From contig NZ_LQXR01000002.1 in the NCBI RefSeq assembly GCF_001590725.1, positions 124,001 to 188,000 on the forward strand: a stretch of 64,000 bases of DNA, in the 5' to 3' direction. Source of the stretch: Snodgrassella sp. CFCC 13594 (GTDB taxonomy: Bacteria; Pseudomonadota; Gammaproteobacteria; Burkholderiales; Neisseriaceae). Position numbers and translations under genes: made by a program. Every line of letters starts with the position of its first letter. The first letter of the stretch is position 1. Under the pieces are notes generated by a model, which searched no databases, had not been told where the DNA came from, and saw nothing but the letters and a program-made list of their open reading frames with translations. Shown piece by piece: positions 18,791 through 28,680 of the stretch.

Positions 18791-19360
18791 ATGACCCATC
18801 CTATTCGCCCCAGTGGCTTTTTTTTACATCGCTTACGCGCGCACTTACAGCGTGGCGGCTTGGTTGCCTATCCCACGGAAGGCAGCTATGGATTAGGCTG
18901 TTTGCCTCAGCAGGCGATGGGCTTGCGTCGCGTCATTGCGGTTAAAAAACGGCCTCAATACAAAGGGTTGATTGTGATCGGTGCGCATTGGGACCAGCTG
19001 GCGCCGCTTTTACAGCCGCAGCTGGCCCATGAGCGAATGGCTTTGATGGCGCAATGGCCTGCACCGAAAACCTTGCTGTTGCCGGTTCGGGATTGCGTAT
19101 TGCCATTGCTGCGGGGTCGTGCGCGGACCACGTTGGCGGTGCGGGTGCCTGGGTTTGAGCCGGCTCGATTTTTGTGTCAGGTCATGGGGTCTGCCTTGGT
19201 GTCGACCTCGTGCAATCGCGCAGGAAAACGCCCTTGCCGCAGTGAACGTGAAGTGTGCCGTCAATTTGGCCGTCAAGTGATGGTGGTTGGCGGGCGTACC
19301 GGCGGGCGCAAACAGCCCAGCCAAATTATTGATTGGGCCAGTGGCAAGCGTTTACGCTGA
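18791..19360 (+). CDS. tsaC: Threonylcarbamoyl-AMP synthase (TsaC/YrdC)
   Basis: This enzyme makes threonylcarbamoyl-AMP from threonine, bicarbonate and ATP for the t6A base at position 37 of tRNAs. The 189-residue length equals E. coli TsaC, and the motifs GGLVAYPTEGSYGLGC, KKRPQYKGLIVIG and STSCNRAGKRP cover the ATP and threonine pockets. A second YrdC-domain gene, yciO, lies at 29.6 kb. Of the two, this one fits the essential TsaC role better because its length and sequence match it directly. Confidence 0.85.
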   Translation: MTHPIRPSGFFLHRLRAHLQRGGLVAYPTEGSYGLGCLPQQAMGLRRVIAVKKRPQYKGLIVIGAHWDQLAPLLQPQLAHERMALMAQWPAPKTLLLPVRDCVLPLLRGRARTTLAVRVPGFEPARFLCQVMGSALVSTSCNRAGKRPCRSEREVCRQFGRQVMVVGGRTGGRKQPSQIIDWASGKRLR

Positions 19361-19415
19361 GACACAATCTGTGCCAATAATTCTGGTGGTGGGTCGGGCG
19401 TATATTCTTTAATTG

Positions 19416-19427
19416 AGGCTGCCTGAA
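19416..19427 (+). repeat. DNA uptake sequence
   Basis: AGGCTGCCTGAA, full 12/12 match, single copy between tsaC and the sco gene. Confidence 0.8.
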
Positions 19428-19464
19428 AAAATCCGGCATGACCTGATTTTTCATAAGGGGAAGT

Positions 19465-20118
19465 ATGATTTATCGATTCATGCGCATCATTGTGGGCTTG
19501 GGTTGCAGTTTGGCTTTGGGCGCTTGCCAGCCACAGCAACAGACTCATTCTGCTGCGGCTGAAAAAAGCCATACCAAACCGGCTTCTAAGACATTGGCTG
19601 TTGAGGGTACTGATGTGCGCGATGCTGGTTTGGGCGGGCACGATTTTACGTTGCTGGGCCCAGATGGTCAGCCGATACATTTGAGCCAATTTAAAGGCAA
19701 AGTGGTGGCGTTGGTATTTGGATATACCCATTGTCCCGACGTCTGTCCCACCAATTTATTGGCTTATGCCGATGCGTTGGGGCAACTGGGCCCACGTGCC
19801 CAAGATGTGCAAGTATTGTTTGTGACGGTGGACCCAGAGCGCGATACCATCAAAGTAATGAAGCGATATGCGCCTGCTTTTCATCCTACTTTTATCGGGT
19901 TGACGGTGGATCGCCTGCACCAGGCTGATTTAGACAAGGTGATGCAGCAATATAAAGTGGTGTCGCGCAAAGTGGCCAGCGATGTGCCAGGGCAGTATAT
20001 GGTGGACCACAGCACGGGAACTTATTTGATTGACCGCAATGGACAGACAGCAGTGTATGAGCCGCATAGCCAAACAGCCACGCAATTGGCCCATGACATC
20101 AAAATCCTGTTAGATTAA
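19465..20118 (+). CDS. SCO1/SenC-family copper chaperone lipoprotein
   Basis: SCO proteins deliver copper to the CuA site of cytochrome oxidase or act as thiol reductants at the outer face of the inner membrane. This 217-residue protein has a lipobox (LALGAC), a linker, then a thioredoxin fold with the copper motif CPDVCP in YTHCPDVCPTN and the third ligand histidine in YMVDHSTG. AGGGGAAG lies before the ATG. No oxidase gene is adjacent, so the partner is not shown by context. Confidence 0.9.
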   Translation: MIYRFMRIIVGLGCSLALGACQPQQQTHSAAAEKSHTKPASKTLAVEGTDVRDAGLGGHDFTLLGPDGQPIHLSQFKGKVVALVFGYTHCPDVCPTNLLAYADALGQLGPRAQDVQVLFVTVDPERDTIKVMKRYAPAFHPTFIGLTVDRLHQADLDKVMQQYKVVSRKVASDVPGQYMVDHSTGTYLIDRNGQTAVYEPHSQTATQLAHDIKILLD

Positions 20119-20184
20119 AATAAACTTTTATTGAATTGTTTTCACCACTTTATTAGCGACCAACTGCAGCAAATCGCAGTTATT

Positions 20185-20236
20185 TTCAGGCAGCCTTGTC
20201 CGTTGTCTGATTGTCGAACACACAAGGCTGCTTGAA
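20185..20236. repeat. Imperfect inverted DUS pair upstream of hisG
   Basis: TTCAGGCAGCCTTG (20185-20198) faces CAAGGCTGCTTGAA (20223-20236), a 14-base stem with one mismatch and a 24-base loop. It ends six bases before the hisG ATG, where a ribosome binding site would be expected, so it may act as a terminator for sco and influence hisG translation. Confidence 0.55.
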
Positions 20237-20242
20237 CCCATT

Positions 20243-20899
20243 ATGACCAAACAATTAACCATTGCTTTATCCAAAGGGCGTATTTTTGAAGAGACTTTGC
20301 CGCTGCTTTCTGCCGCTGGTATTGAGGCAGCAGAAAACCCGGAAGAATCGCGCAAGCTAATTATCGGCACCAATCATGACAACATTCGGTTGGTGATTGT
20401 GCGGGCAACCGATGTGCCCACTTACGTACAATATGGTGCGGCTGATTTTGGTATTGCTGGTAAAGATGTGCTGATTGAGCACGGTGGCGACGGTTTATAC
20501 CAGCCGCTGGATTTGAAAATTGCCAAATGTCGGATGATGGTGGCCGTACGCAAGGGCTTTGATTATGCTGCGGCAGTCAAACCTGGTAGCCGTTTGCGCG
20601 TGGCCAGCAAATACCCTAACATCGCTGCCGAACATTTTGCCAGCAAAGGGGTACACATTGATTTGATTAAGCTTTACGGTTCTATGGAATTGGCACCTTT
20701 AGTTGGTTTGTCGGATGCAATTGTGGATTTGGTGTCCACCGGCAACACTTTAAAGGCCAATAATTTGGAAGCGGTAGAGCACATTGCCGACATCTCCAGC
20801 CGTTTGGTGGTCAACAAAGCCGCTCTAAAATTGAAATACGATACCATTCAGCCCATTATTGATGTTTTTGCCGAAGCCACGGCCCAATCTGCATCTTAG
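20243..20899 (+). CDS. hisG: ATP phosphoribosyltransferase, short form
   Basis: HisG catalyses the first step of histidine synthesis, ATP plus PRPP to phosphoribosyl-ATP. The protein has 218 residues, so it is the short form that lacks the C-terminal regulatory domain and needs HisZ, which is not in this window. Motifs seen are [15 protein letters not shown], the [19 protein letters not shown] segment and the PRPP loop [14 protein letters not shown]. The start has no clear Shine-Dalgarno sequence. The gene begins a probable hisG-NYN-hisD operon. Confidence 0.93.
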   Translation: MTKQLTIALSKGRIFEETLPLLSAAGIEAAENPEESRKLIIGTNHDNIRLVIVRATDVPTYVQYGAADFGIAGKDVLIEHGGDGLYQPLDLKIAKCRMMVAVRKGFDYAAAVKPGSRLRVASKYPNIAAEHFASKGVHIDLIKLYGSMELAPLVGLSDAIVDLVSTGNTLKANNLEAVEHIADISSRLVVNKAALKLKYDTIQPIIDVFAEATAQSAS

Positions 20900-20918
20900 G
20901 CTATATAGGAAGACACTT

Positions 20919-22331
20919 ATGAGCACTGAAAACTCCGCTAAACTGGCTGTTCTCATCGATGCTGACAATGCATCTGCCGATATTGTTGATGTGTTATTGG
21001 AAGAAATCGCCAAATATGGCATTGCCAGTGTCAAGCGCATTTACGGCGACTGGAGCAGTGGCTTGAAAAAATGGAAAGACGCCTTGTTGCCGCATGCCAT
21101 TACACCTGTACAGCAATTTGCCTACACCAAAGGCAAAAATGCCACCGATATGGCTATGGTGATCGATGCCATGGATTTGCTCTACAGCAATACTTTTGAT
21201 GGTTTCTGCATCGTTTCCAGCGACAGCGATTTTACCCGATTGGCCAGTCGCATTCGTGAAAACGGGTTAACCGTTTATGGCTTTGGCCAGAAAAAAACCC
21301 CAGAAGCATTTCGCAAAGCTTGCGACAAATTTATTTACACTGAAAATCTATTGCGTCATGCTGCTGCGGAAGTGGAAGACACCAATAAAATTCAGGCAGC
21401 CGATAAGCCAAAACGCAAATCACCACAAGAATTGAAGCAAGATTCGGGTTTGATGAACTTGATTCGCAATGCGGTGAAAGAGCATGCCGATGATGATGGC
21501 TGGGCTTCATTGGGCGTGGTGGGGCAATACATCAATAAAGTGAATTCGGATTTTGATGCCCGCAATTGGGGGTATGCCAAATTATCCAGCTTGATACGCG
21601 CCATTGATTTATTTGAAACGCAGATCAAGGGGAACCATTTGTGGCTGCGCACCAAAAAACGCAACAATAGCAACAATGTGCCATTGGTGAAAACGGAAAC
21701 GCGCACCAATAATGGCAATAATATGCCCAACATCCATGCGCAGGCAGGCAATGACAAGGCTGCTGTACGCTCAACGCCGACCGTGTTTGGGGCCCATCCC
21801 GAATCAAAAACAGCGCATAAAGTCAGCAATAATTATGGCAGCAATGCCGCACCCAAACGCGGTCGCGGCCGCCCACCCAAAAATACCTATCCCGCCGCAG
21901 CAGCCGAGCAGACTGTCAACCAAAATAATCCGCCTGATTTTTCTGCCAATAGCCATACGTTCAAGCAATTGATTCCTTTGGTGCAGCAAGCCATTGCTAA
22001 AAGTGCCGATGCCGATGGTTGGGCAACCGTAACGCAGGTAACCAAGCAATTGTTGGTGATTGATTCAGATTTCATTCCTCAAGAATATGGGTTTGATACC
22101 ATCAAGCAAGCCATTGGGGCGATCTATCAGGATTGGGTTGAAACCAAAAAAGTGGGGCGAGGGGAACGTGTTCGCATTAATAAGCGCTATGGTTCGGCCA
22201 ATAGCGTAGCTAGCACGCCGACTGGTGAACAGCCACCACTGAAGGTGGTGATTCCAGCCCTGAGGGATGACAACGATGTATTGGCGCCCTCGCAAAACCC
22301 TGCCGACAAGCGCAATAATAAACTGGAATAA
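20919..22331 (+). CDS. NYN-domain RNase-like protein with two LOTUS/OST-HTH domains
   Basis: This is a 470-residue protein. Residues 8-145 form a NYN (PIN-like) nuclease domain with the acidic residues expected of an active site: IDADN (D14, D16), TDM (D77) and SSDSDF (D102, D104). Two LOTUS/OST-HTH domains, which bind RNA, follow at about 175-245 and 345-420. They are separated by a low-complexity Asn-rich linker containing an AT-hook-like KRGRGRPPK. ATG 20919 has AGGAAG upstream. It sits between hisG (20-base gap) and hisD (31-base gap). RNA cleavage is likely from the family; the target is unknown. Confidence 0.85.
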   Translation: MSTENSAKLAVLIDADNASADIVDVLLEEIAKYGIASVKRIYGDWSSGLKKWKDALLPHAITPVQQFAYTKGKNATDMAMVIDAMDLLYSNTFDGFCIVSSDSDFTRLASRIRENGLTVYGFGQKKTPEAFRKACDKFIYTENLLRHAAAEVEDTNKIQAADKPKRKSPQELKQDSGLMNLIRNAVKEHADDDGWASLGVVGQYINKVNSDFDARNWGYAKLSSLIRAIDLFETQIKGNHLWLRTKKRNNSNNVPLVKTETRTNNGNNMPNIHAQAGNDKAAVRSTPTVFGAHPESKTAHKVSNNYGSNAAPKRGRGRPPKNTYPAAAAEQTVNQNNPPDFSANSHTFKQLIPLVQQAIAKSADADGWATVTQVTKQLLVIDSDFIPQEYGFDTIKQAIGAIYQDWVETKKVGRGERVRINKRYGSANSVASTPTGEQPPLKVVIPALRDDNDVLAPSQNPADKRNNKLE

Positions 22332-22362
22332 GTGAGGCCGTTGGGCCGATAGGAACACAGTG

Positions 22363-23658
22363 ATGAAATACTTGAATACGCAGGATGCCGATTTTAAGGC
22401 GCAACTGAAGGCGCTACAGGCATTTGAAACTGCGCAAGATCCTAAGGTGGATGCCACCGTGGCGACGATTTGTGCGGATGTGCAGCAGCGAGGCGATGCT
22501 GCGGTGGTGGAATACACCAATCGTTTTGACCACACCTGTGCGCACAGCATGGCTGATTTAACCTTGAGTCAGCAGGATTTGGCGCAAGCATTTTTGCGGT
22601 TGCCTGAATCGGTGCGTACCGCACTGACCACCGCTGCTCAGCGTATTGAGTCCTATCATCAGCATCAAAAGCAAGCATCTTGGTCATATCGGGATGAAGA
22701 TGGTACCTTGCTTGGGCAACAGATCAGCGCGCTGGATCGAGTGGGCATTTATGTACCGGGAGGCAAAGCGGCCTACCCCAGTTCGGTCATGATGAATGCG
22801 ATGCCTGCGCATGTGGCGGGTGTGCCGGAAATTATCATGGTGGTGCCTACGCCCGGCGGTGAGCGCAATGATATTGTGCTAGCGGCAGCCTATGTCGCTG
22901 GTGTCACCCAAGTGTTTACTATTGGTGGTGCGCAAGCGGTAGCGGCGCTGGCTTATGGTACTGAAACCATTACCCAAGTGGACAAGATCACAGGCCCTGG
23001 TAACGCTTATGTGGCGGCAGCCAAACGGCGGGTATTTGGGGTGGTGGGTATCGATATGGTAGCAGGCCCCAGCGAAATCTTGGTCGTAGCGGATGGATCC
23101 ACACCTGCCCATTGGGTGGCAATGGATTTATTCAGTCAAGCCGAACATGATGAAATTGCCCAAGCCATTTTGATTACCACTTCGGCGGACTATGCATTGC
23201 AGGTTGAAGCCGAAATGAACAATATCATGCCCACGATGCCGCGGCGCGCCATTATTGAGGCATCACTCAATAATCGAGGTGCGGTGATTTTGGCGCGAGA
23301 TTTGGATGAGGCTTGTGAAATCGCCAATTATTTGGCGCCTGAACACCTGGAACTGTCGGTGACGCAACCCGAATTATGGGCACCTAAAATTCGCCATGCA
23401 GGGGCTATTTTTATGGGGCGCTACACCAGTGAAAGCCTTGGTGATTATTGTGCTGGCCCCAATCATGTTTTGCCGACCAGCCGCACCGCTCGATTTGCTT
23501 CGCCGCTAGGGGTGTATGATTTCCAAAAACGCAGTAGTCTGATTCAAGTATCTGCTGATGGTGCGCAAAAATTGGGGGAGATTGCCAGTGTACTGGCACA
23601 TGGCGAAGGTTTAATTGCCCATGCTCGTGCCGCAGAATTGCGCTTGAAACAGTCGTAA
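22363..23658 (+). CDS. hisD: Histidinol dehydrogenase
   Basis: HisD oxidises L-histidinol to histidine in two NAD-dependent steps, the end of the pathway. The protein has 431 residues and the signature from [15 protein letters not shown] through LFSQAEHDE, with the zinc and catalytic residues in SQAEHD and the C-terminal [12 protein letters not shown] 22363 was preferred over the preceding GTG. It is followed by a good terminator, which closes the hisG-NYN-hisD unit. Confidence 0.95.
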   Translation: MKYLNTQDADFKAQLKALQAFETAQDPKVDATVATICADVQQRGDAAVVEYTNRFDHTCAHSMADLTLSQQDLAQAFLRLPESVRTALTTAAQRIESYHQHQKQASWSYRDEDGTLLGQQISALDRVGIYVPGGKAAYPSSVMMNAMPAHVAGVPEIIMVVPTPGGERNDIVLAAAYVAGVTQVFTIGGAQAVAALAYGTETITQVDKITGPGNAYVAAAKRRVFGVVGIDMVAGPSEILVVADGSTPAHWVAMDLFSQAEHDEIAQAILITTSADYALQVEAEMNNIMPTMPRRAIIEASLNNRGAVILARDLDEACEIANYLAPEHLELSVTQPELWAPKIRHAGAIFMGRYTSESLGDYCAGPNHVLPTSRTARFASPLGVYDFQKRSSLIQVSADGAQKLGEIASVLAHGEGLIAHARAAELRLKQS

Positions 23659-23676
23659 AACCAGCCATGGAACAAT

Positions 23677-23711
23677 ACCGCCCATGTCCCGCACATGGGC
23701 GGTATTGTTTT
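23677..23711 (+). terminator. Rho-independent terminator after hisD
   Basis: CCGCCCATGT and ACATGGGCGG flank a short CCCGC loop and are followed by TATTGTTTT. Confidence 0.85.
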
Positions 23712-23850
23712 CAGGCAGCATGATCTGTGGATAAAATAGTGGATAAATACGGAATAACTAGAAAAATTATTTAAAAACAATATAATAAACAAAAACGGCC
23801 AGTTGATAAAATTTATTTAAATGTAATAAAAACAGCGTTCTAGGTTTTAT

Positions 23851-23862
23851 TTCAGGCAGCCT
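23851..23862 (-). repeat. DNA uptake sequence
   Basis: TTCAGGCAGCCT, full match. It lies in the AT-rich 290-base gap between hisD and speA, which otherwise holds only the hisD terminator and probably the speA promoter. Confidence 0.8.
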
Positions 23863-23950
23863 GTCGAGCGGTTAGGTAGAAACACTGTTGCCACACTAAA
23901 TCTGGGATAATGACCACAACACACCCACCATCAAAGATAAGGAAATCAAT

Positions 23951-25847
23951 ATGACTTGGACTGCCGCCGATAGTGCCAGCCTGTATGGCGTCAATCATTG
24001 GGGGGATGGTTATTTTTTTGTGAATGACGAGGCGAAGTCATGGTGCGGCCCAATGCCCAATCGGATACCGCTGTCAGCCTAGTAGGCTGGTGGATGATTT
24101 GCAAAACCGTGGCCAAGATTTGCCGATGTTGTTTCGTTTCCCTGATATTCTGCAAGATCGGGTTGCTAAGTTGTGTCGAGCTTTTAACCGTTCTATCCAC
24201 AAAAACGATTACGCAGGCCGTTACACCGCCATTTACCCAATTAAGGTGAATCAGCAAGAAAGTGTGGTCAAAAACATCATTGTTCCCAAAAATGATGAAG
24301 TTTCTATTGGTTTGGAAGCAGGTTCTAAGCCTGAACTGATGATTGTGTTGGCATTTGCCCCTAAGGGCGGCACCATTGTTTGCAATGGTTATAAAGATCG
24401 CGAGTTCATCCGTTTGGCGCTGATGGGACAGAGATTGGGTCACGAGGTATTTATCGTGATTGAAAAAGAAGCCGAGGTTGATTATGTGATTGCTGAGTCA
24501 CAGAGTTTGGGTGTCACTGCCAATATTGGTTTGCGTGTGCGTCTTTCGTCGCTGGCATCCAGTAAATGGGCAGACACCGGTGGTGATAAAGGTAAATTTG
24601 GTCTTTCTGCCGCACAATTGATGTCGGCGGTGAATAAGCTTACTGCCGCTGGGCTGGGCGATAAGGTGCGGCTGATGCACTTTCACATGGGCTCACAAAT
24701 TGCCAATATCAGCGATTACCGCAGCGGCTTCAAAGAAGCCGTGCGCTACTTTGCTGAACTGCGTGCTATGGGGTTAAACATTGACCATGTTGATGTGGGT
24801 GGCGGCTTAGGGGTGGATTACGATGGGACCCATTCACGTAATGCCAGTTCAATTAACTACGACATGGGTGAATATTCGCATGTAATCGTGTCTATGTTGG
24901 CTGAATATTGCAATGAAAACAGCATTCCGCATCCTCATATTTTTTCGGAATCGGGCCGCGCCATGACCGCGCATCACGCGGTTTTGGTTATGAACGTGAC
25001 TGATGTGGAGCGTTTGCCTGACAGTGTGCCACCCATTGTGGATGAGGACGCACTGAGTTTTGCGACCAAAAAGTTATTGGAAAAATTGAATGTCACCGAC
25101 AGTGATCAAGTTACCGAAACTTATTACCGCATCAGCCATTATTTGGCAGAGGTCACAGAAAACTACATCGAGGGTAAAGTGCCTTTAGCAGAAAAAGCCT
25201 TGGCCGAGCAGTTGTATGCGGTGTTGTGCCGGCGCTTGAAAAAGCAACTACAAGCCAGTCAACGCAGCCAACGGCAGGTATTTGATGAACTGACCGATCG
25301 ATTGGCGGATAAATATTTCTGTAATTTTTCTGTGTTCCAAAGCTTGCCGGATGCATGGGCCATTGGTCAGGTTTTGCCCATCATGCCGATACACCGCCTA
25401 CACGAACAGCCCACACGGCGCGCCGTATTGCAAGATTTGACGTGTGACTCGGATGGTAAGGTGCGTGCTTATGTGGATCAGCAGAGCATTGAATCCAGTA
25501 TGCCCATCCATGCATTGAAAGAACATCAGGCTTATTTGCTGGGGGTGTTTATGGTAGGGGCCTATCAGGAGATATTGGGCGACATGCACAATCTTTTTGG
25601 TGATACCGACTCGGTGAATGTTTGGGTGCATGATGATGGGCGCGTGGAATATACGGGCATGGAAGAACACGATACCATTGAAGATATGCTGCGGTATGTG
25701 CACTTAGCACCAGATGAGGTGCTCAATAAATTTGAAGAAAAGGCCCGTTTTGCAAAGCTCGATGCGACCAACCGTAAGGTGTATTTTGCTGAATTTTGCC
25801 GCGGCCTCAAGCAATCATCTTATCTCAGTGTGAATGAAAATGAATAA
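23951..25847 (+). pseudogene. speA: Biosynthetic arginine decarboxylase SpeA, two frameshifts
   Basis: SpeA converts arginine to agmatine with pyridoxal phosphate, the start of the agmatine route to putrescine. The body (from about 24100) has the PLP lysine motif [19 protein letters not shown], the [12 protein letters not shown] segment and [15 protein letters not shown]. The N-terminus [27 protein letters not shown] begins at ATG 23951 behind AAGGA, in a different frame. One missing G near 24029-24033 leads to [15 protein letters not shown], and another missing base near 24083-24086 leads into [12 protein letters not shown]. Both are deletions, and repair gives about 632 residues. Either sequence error or loss of function is possible. 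Confidence 0.88.
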
Positions 25848-25849
25848 TC

Positions 25850-25861
25850 AGGCTGCCTGAA
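25850..25861 (+). repeat. DNA uptake sequence
   Basis: AGGCTGCCTGAA, full match, in the 39-base gap between speA and hpt. The two genes are close enough to be co-transcribed. Confidence 0.8.
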
Positions 25862-25886
25862 AGCTTGAATATAGGGAAAACGAGTC

Positions 25887-26453
25887 ATGAATGAATTGGA
25901 TATGTCTGCGCAGCGTGCTGCGACCCAAGCGATGTTGGATGAGGCTGATTTGTTGTTTGGCCGAACCGAGTGTGAAGCTGCTTTGCAGCGGGTAGGTGCA
26001 GACATCACGGCGGCCTTGGGTGACAAATACCCGCTGGTGCTGCCGGTGATGGGCGGTGCGGTGGTGTTTACCGGTAAACTGCTGCCTTTGTTGCGCTTTC
26101 CTCTGGATTTTGATTATGTGCATGTGTCGCGGTATGGCGATAAGCTTCAGGGCGGTCAATTTAAATGGCTGCGGGCGCCACAAAATGAAGTGGCAGGGCG
26201 GCATGTGTTGATTTTGGATGATATTTTGGATGAAGGCCATACCATGGCGGCCATCCAGCAGCAGGTGCTGTCTATGGGCGCCGCCAGTTGTTTGACTGCG
26301 GTATTTGCCAATAAGCTCATTGGTAAGCCCAAACCCATTACGGCTGATTTTGTGGGCTTGGATGTGCCCAATCGCTATGTTTTTGGGTATGGCATGGATG
26401 CCGAAAACAAATGGCGTAATTTGGATGAGATTTACGCGCTCTCAGGTCATTAA
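25887..26453 (+). CDS. hpt: Hypoxanthine-guanine phosphoribosyltransferase
   Basis: This purine-salvage enzyme joins hypoxanthine or guanine to PRPP. The protein has 188 residues. The PRPP-binding loop is HVLILDDILDEGHTM, the PPi loop region is LPVMGGAVVF, and DVPNRYVFGYGMD near the C-terminus is the purine pocket. It uses ATG 25887 with AGGGAAAAC upstream. The sequence is complete and unremarkable. Confidence 0.9.
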   Translation: MNELDMSAQRAATQAMLDEADLLFGRTECEAALQRVGADITAALGDKYPLVLPVMGGAVVFTGKLLPLLRFPLDFDYVHVSRYGDKLQGGQFKWLRAPQNEVAGRHVLILDDILDEGHTMAAIQQQVLSMGAASCLTAVFANKLIGKPKPITADFVGLDVPNRYVFGYGMDAENKWRNLDEIYALSGH

Positions 26454-26550
26454 TTCAGGGATACACATTAGGCCGCCTTGTTGCGATTGGCGGCTGAGTG
26501 GATGATGGATGGGCAATTGAAAATCAACTGCCGCGCAAACCACTAAGTGG

Positions 26551-26949
26551 TTAACGGAATTTCTTATGATTTTCGTCGCGGATGACACCCAATTTCTGAC
26601 CTTCTGCTTTCGCTTGCGCCAATTGGCCGGCCGCCGCCAATGCGTTCACTTTGTCGATTTGTTTAATCAACGCATCCATGCCTGCGCGGTAGTCGCGCAT
26701 AGGGGCGCTGTTGGCTGGCTGGTTATCCAAGCGATTGGGAGTGCTTTTTTTGGCATCTATCGCTGCTGCTTTCATCGCATTTAAGGCTTGTATCGCTGCT
26801 GTTGGTGTTTGCGCGGTATTGAATGCATGGTATTTGACGGTCAGCGTCGTCATGTTTTCATCTAGGTCGGCGGCAGAGGCTGTCGAAAGCCCGGTTAAGG
26901 CCAGCGTTAGGCTGAGTAATAAAGGTTTGGCAATATTTTTGGTGTTCAT
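26551..26949 (-). CDS. cybC: Cytochrome b562 family protein
   Basis: This is a 132-residue periplasmic four-helix haem protein. A signal peptide ends at STASA. In the mature chain, methionine 7 (ADLDENM) and the histidine near the C-terminus (RDENHKKFR) sit exactly where the axial haem ligands of E. coli cytochrome b562 lie. The RxxxH arrangement is compatible with the covalent variant but does not prove it. Its ATG overlaps the argE stop codon (ATGA), so translation is probably coupled to argE. The physiological electron partner is unknown. Confidence 0.85.
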   Translation of the reverse strand: MNTKNIAKPLLLSLTLALTGLSTASAADLDENMTTLTVKYHAFNTAQTPTAAIQALNAMKAAAIDAKKSTPNRLDNQPANSAPMRDYRAGMDALIKQIDKVNALAAAGQLAQAKAEGQKLGVIRDENHKKFR

Positions 26950-28142
26950 GGCGTGTTCCTATGGGTTGAATGTCTATTTTTATGTTTAGGCAGCTGTGTG
27001 CGAATCAGCTTGCTTAAAAAATGATCGCATCGAGCCAGTTGGGCCAATTCAATATACTCATCGGCTTTGTGTGCCTGGTTGATGCTGCCCGGTCCACAAA
27101 TAATGGTGTGTATGCCGGCTGCCTGAAATTGGCCGCCTTCGGTGGCATACGCTACTTTGCTTAGCTGACTATTATCCACCAGTTGGGCAATGAGTGCTTG
27201 CAGTAGGGCGTTGTCGGCACCATCCAATGCGGGCACATTCTCTCGCTGGAAAAAATCAATGTGGCAATGGGGGTCGGTGGCCTGCATGGCGGGTTCGAGT
27301 ACATTGCGAATGTAGGCGCGAATTGGCTCCGCCACATCGGCAGGACTCATGTGCGGTAGATTGCGGTAATCAAATTCAAAAGTGCAATGATTGGGAATGA
27401 TGTTGAGCGCAGTACCGCCTTGTATTACGCCGGTAGATAATGTTGAGAAAGGAACATCAAAAGCCTGATCCAGATCGGCGCGCTGTTGTAATTTTCCTGC
27501 CAATTGGTTGATGTAGACGATCAATTTGGCCGCATATTCAATGGCGTTGACCCCCTGTGGCGTCAATGATGAATGGGCACTTTTGCCATGTACTTCGCAA
27601 CAAAAGGTGTGTATGCCTTTGTGTGCTACCACCATGCGCATATTGGTGGGCTCACCCACGATGCAGTGTTGCGGGTTGAGGCCGCGCCGAGCCAGCTCAG
27701 CCAGCATAACTGGCGCACCCAAGCAGCCGATTTCTTCGTCATAGGACAAGGCGATGTGCAAAGGTTTTTTGAGTGCGGCTGACTGCATTTGTGGCAATGC
27801 TGCCAACACCGCTGCAATAAAACCTTTCATGTCGCAGCTACCGCGGCCATAAAGGCGACCTTCATGTATGTTGGCAACAAACGGTTCAGACGACCAACTT
27901 TGGCCATCTACCGGTACCACATCGGTATGACCGGAAAAGACAATGCCGTCATGAACTGAGCCATCTGCGGCCGGAATGGTCACAAATAAATTGGCTTTGT
28001 TGCCGATGTCGTTGTGGGCCAGCCAAGGATCAAGTCCGGCTTGACATAAGTAATCGGCAATGTGGTGAATGAGTTGTAGGTTGCTACTTCGGCTGGTGGT
28101 GTCAAAACCAATTAAGGTCTTAAGCCAGTTGATGGTATCCAT
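26946..28142 (-). CDS. argE: Acetylornithine deacetylase
   Basis: ArgE hydrolyses N-acetylornithine to ornithine and acetate in arginine synthesis. The M20 metallopeptidase motifs are present: SGHTDVVPVDG (zinc histidine and aspartate), GRGSCDMKGF, the catalytic pair in LSYDEEIGC, and a final histidine in INQAHKADEY. The ATG at 28142 was chosen over an upstream TTG. The C-terminus has about 15 extra basic residues (KHKNRHSTHRN) and runs into cybC by a 4-base overlap. Many bacteria use ArgJ instead, so argE here implies the linear pathway or scavenging. Confidence 0.88.
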   Translation of the reverse strand: MDTINWLKTLIGFDTTSRSSNLQLIHHIADYLCQAGLDPWLAHNDIGNKANLFVTIPAADGSVHDGIVFSGHTDVVPVDGQSWSSEPFVANIHEGRLYGRGSCDMKGFIAAVLAALPQMQSAALKKPLHIALSYDEEIGCLGAPVMLAELARRGLNPQHCIVGEPTNMRMVVAHKGIHTFCCEVHGKSAHSSLTPQGVNAIEYAAKLIVYINQLAGKLQQRADLDQAFDVPFSTLSTGVIQGGTALNIIPNHCTFEFDYRNLPHMSPADVAEPIRAYIRNVLEPAMQATDPHCHIDFFQRENVPALDGADNALLQALIAQLVDNSQLSKVAYATEGGQFQAAGIHTIICGPGSINQAHKADEYIELAQLARCDHFLSKLIRTQLPKHKNRHSTHRNTP

Positions 28143-28241
28143 GTGTGCATCCGCTTGATTTTTCGCCAAGATAGCACAAATTATCGGTTATACGCAGCGC
28201 TTGCGTTTACAATATGGCCCTCAACGGGTGGAAAGAATGCC

Positions 28242-28469
28242 ATGAAACAAGCTTTTTATTTGGATGGTCACGAGTATGTGGCTTTGTGCGATTTGCTGAA
28301 GTTGGCAGGTGTCGTTGACAGTGGCGGGCGTGCAAAGCATGTGATTGGTGATGGCGCGGTCAGTCGCAATGGTGTGGTGGAAACACGTAAAACCGCCAAA
28401 ATTCATGCAGGCGAAATCATTGCCTTGGGTGACGTGATCATCGAGGTGTGTTCAGGCAGCCATGAGTGA
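28242..28469 (+). CDS. S4-domain RNA-binding protein (YbcJ-like)
   Basis: This is a 75-residue protein made of a single S4 RNA-binding fold: DLLKLAGVVDSGGRAKHVIGDG, split by a turn, then VSRNGVVETRKTAKI. It resembles E. coli YbcJ, which is of uncertain role in ribosome or RNA metabolism. The last codons contain a near-perfect DUS (GTTCAGGCAGCC). Its end overlaps the next gene by eight bases. Confidence 0.8.
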   Translation: MKQAFYLDGHEYVALCDLLKLAGVVDSGGRAKHVIGDGAVSRNGVVETRKTAKIHAGEIIALGDVIIEVCSGSHE

Positions 28470-28671
28470 AATATCTTTGCTGCCTGAACCGATCCCGCCC
28501 GAAGATTGGGAGTGTTGCGGCAGCGATTGCGGAGATGCGTGTGTGTGGGAATTGTATTACCGAGAAAAAGCGGCCTATGATGCCCAACAGCGCCACTTGG
28601 CTGAAGTATCTTCTATGCAAACACCGATCGATTCCGCTCATCGCATTTCCAAACTTGATTCTGATAAATAA
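28462..28671 (+). CDS. Oxidoreductase-like domain protein, small cysteine motif protein
   Basis: This is a 69-residue protein. It carries the compact PEPIPPEDWECCGSDCG-DACVWELYY motif typical of the 'oxidoreductase-like' domain (PF09791), with four clustered cysteines that might hold a metal. Its ATG lies inside the preceding S4 gene, so the two are translationally coupled. It is followed after nine bases by the PHP gene. Function is unknown. Confidence 0.75.
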   Translation: MSEISLLPEPIPPEDWECCGSDCGDACVWELYYREKAAYDAQQRHLAEVSSMQTPIDSAHRISKLDSDK

Positions 28672-28680
28672 GGCCGGCTG

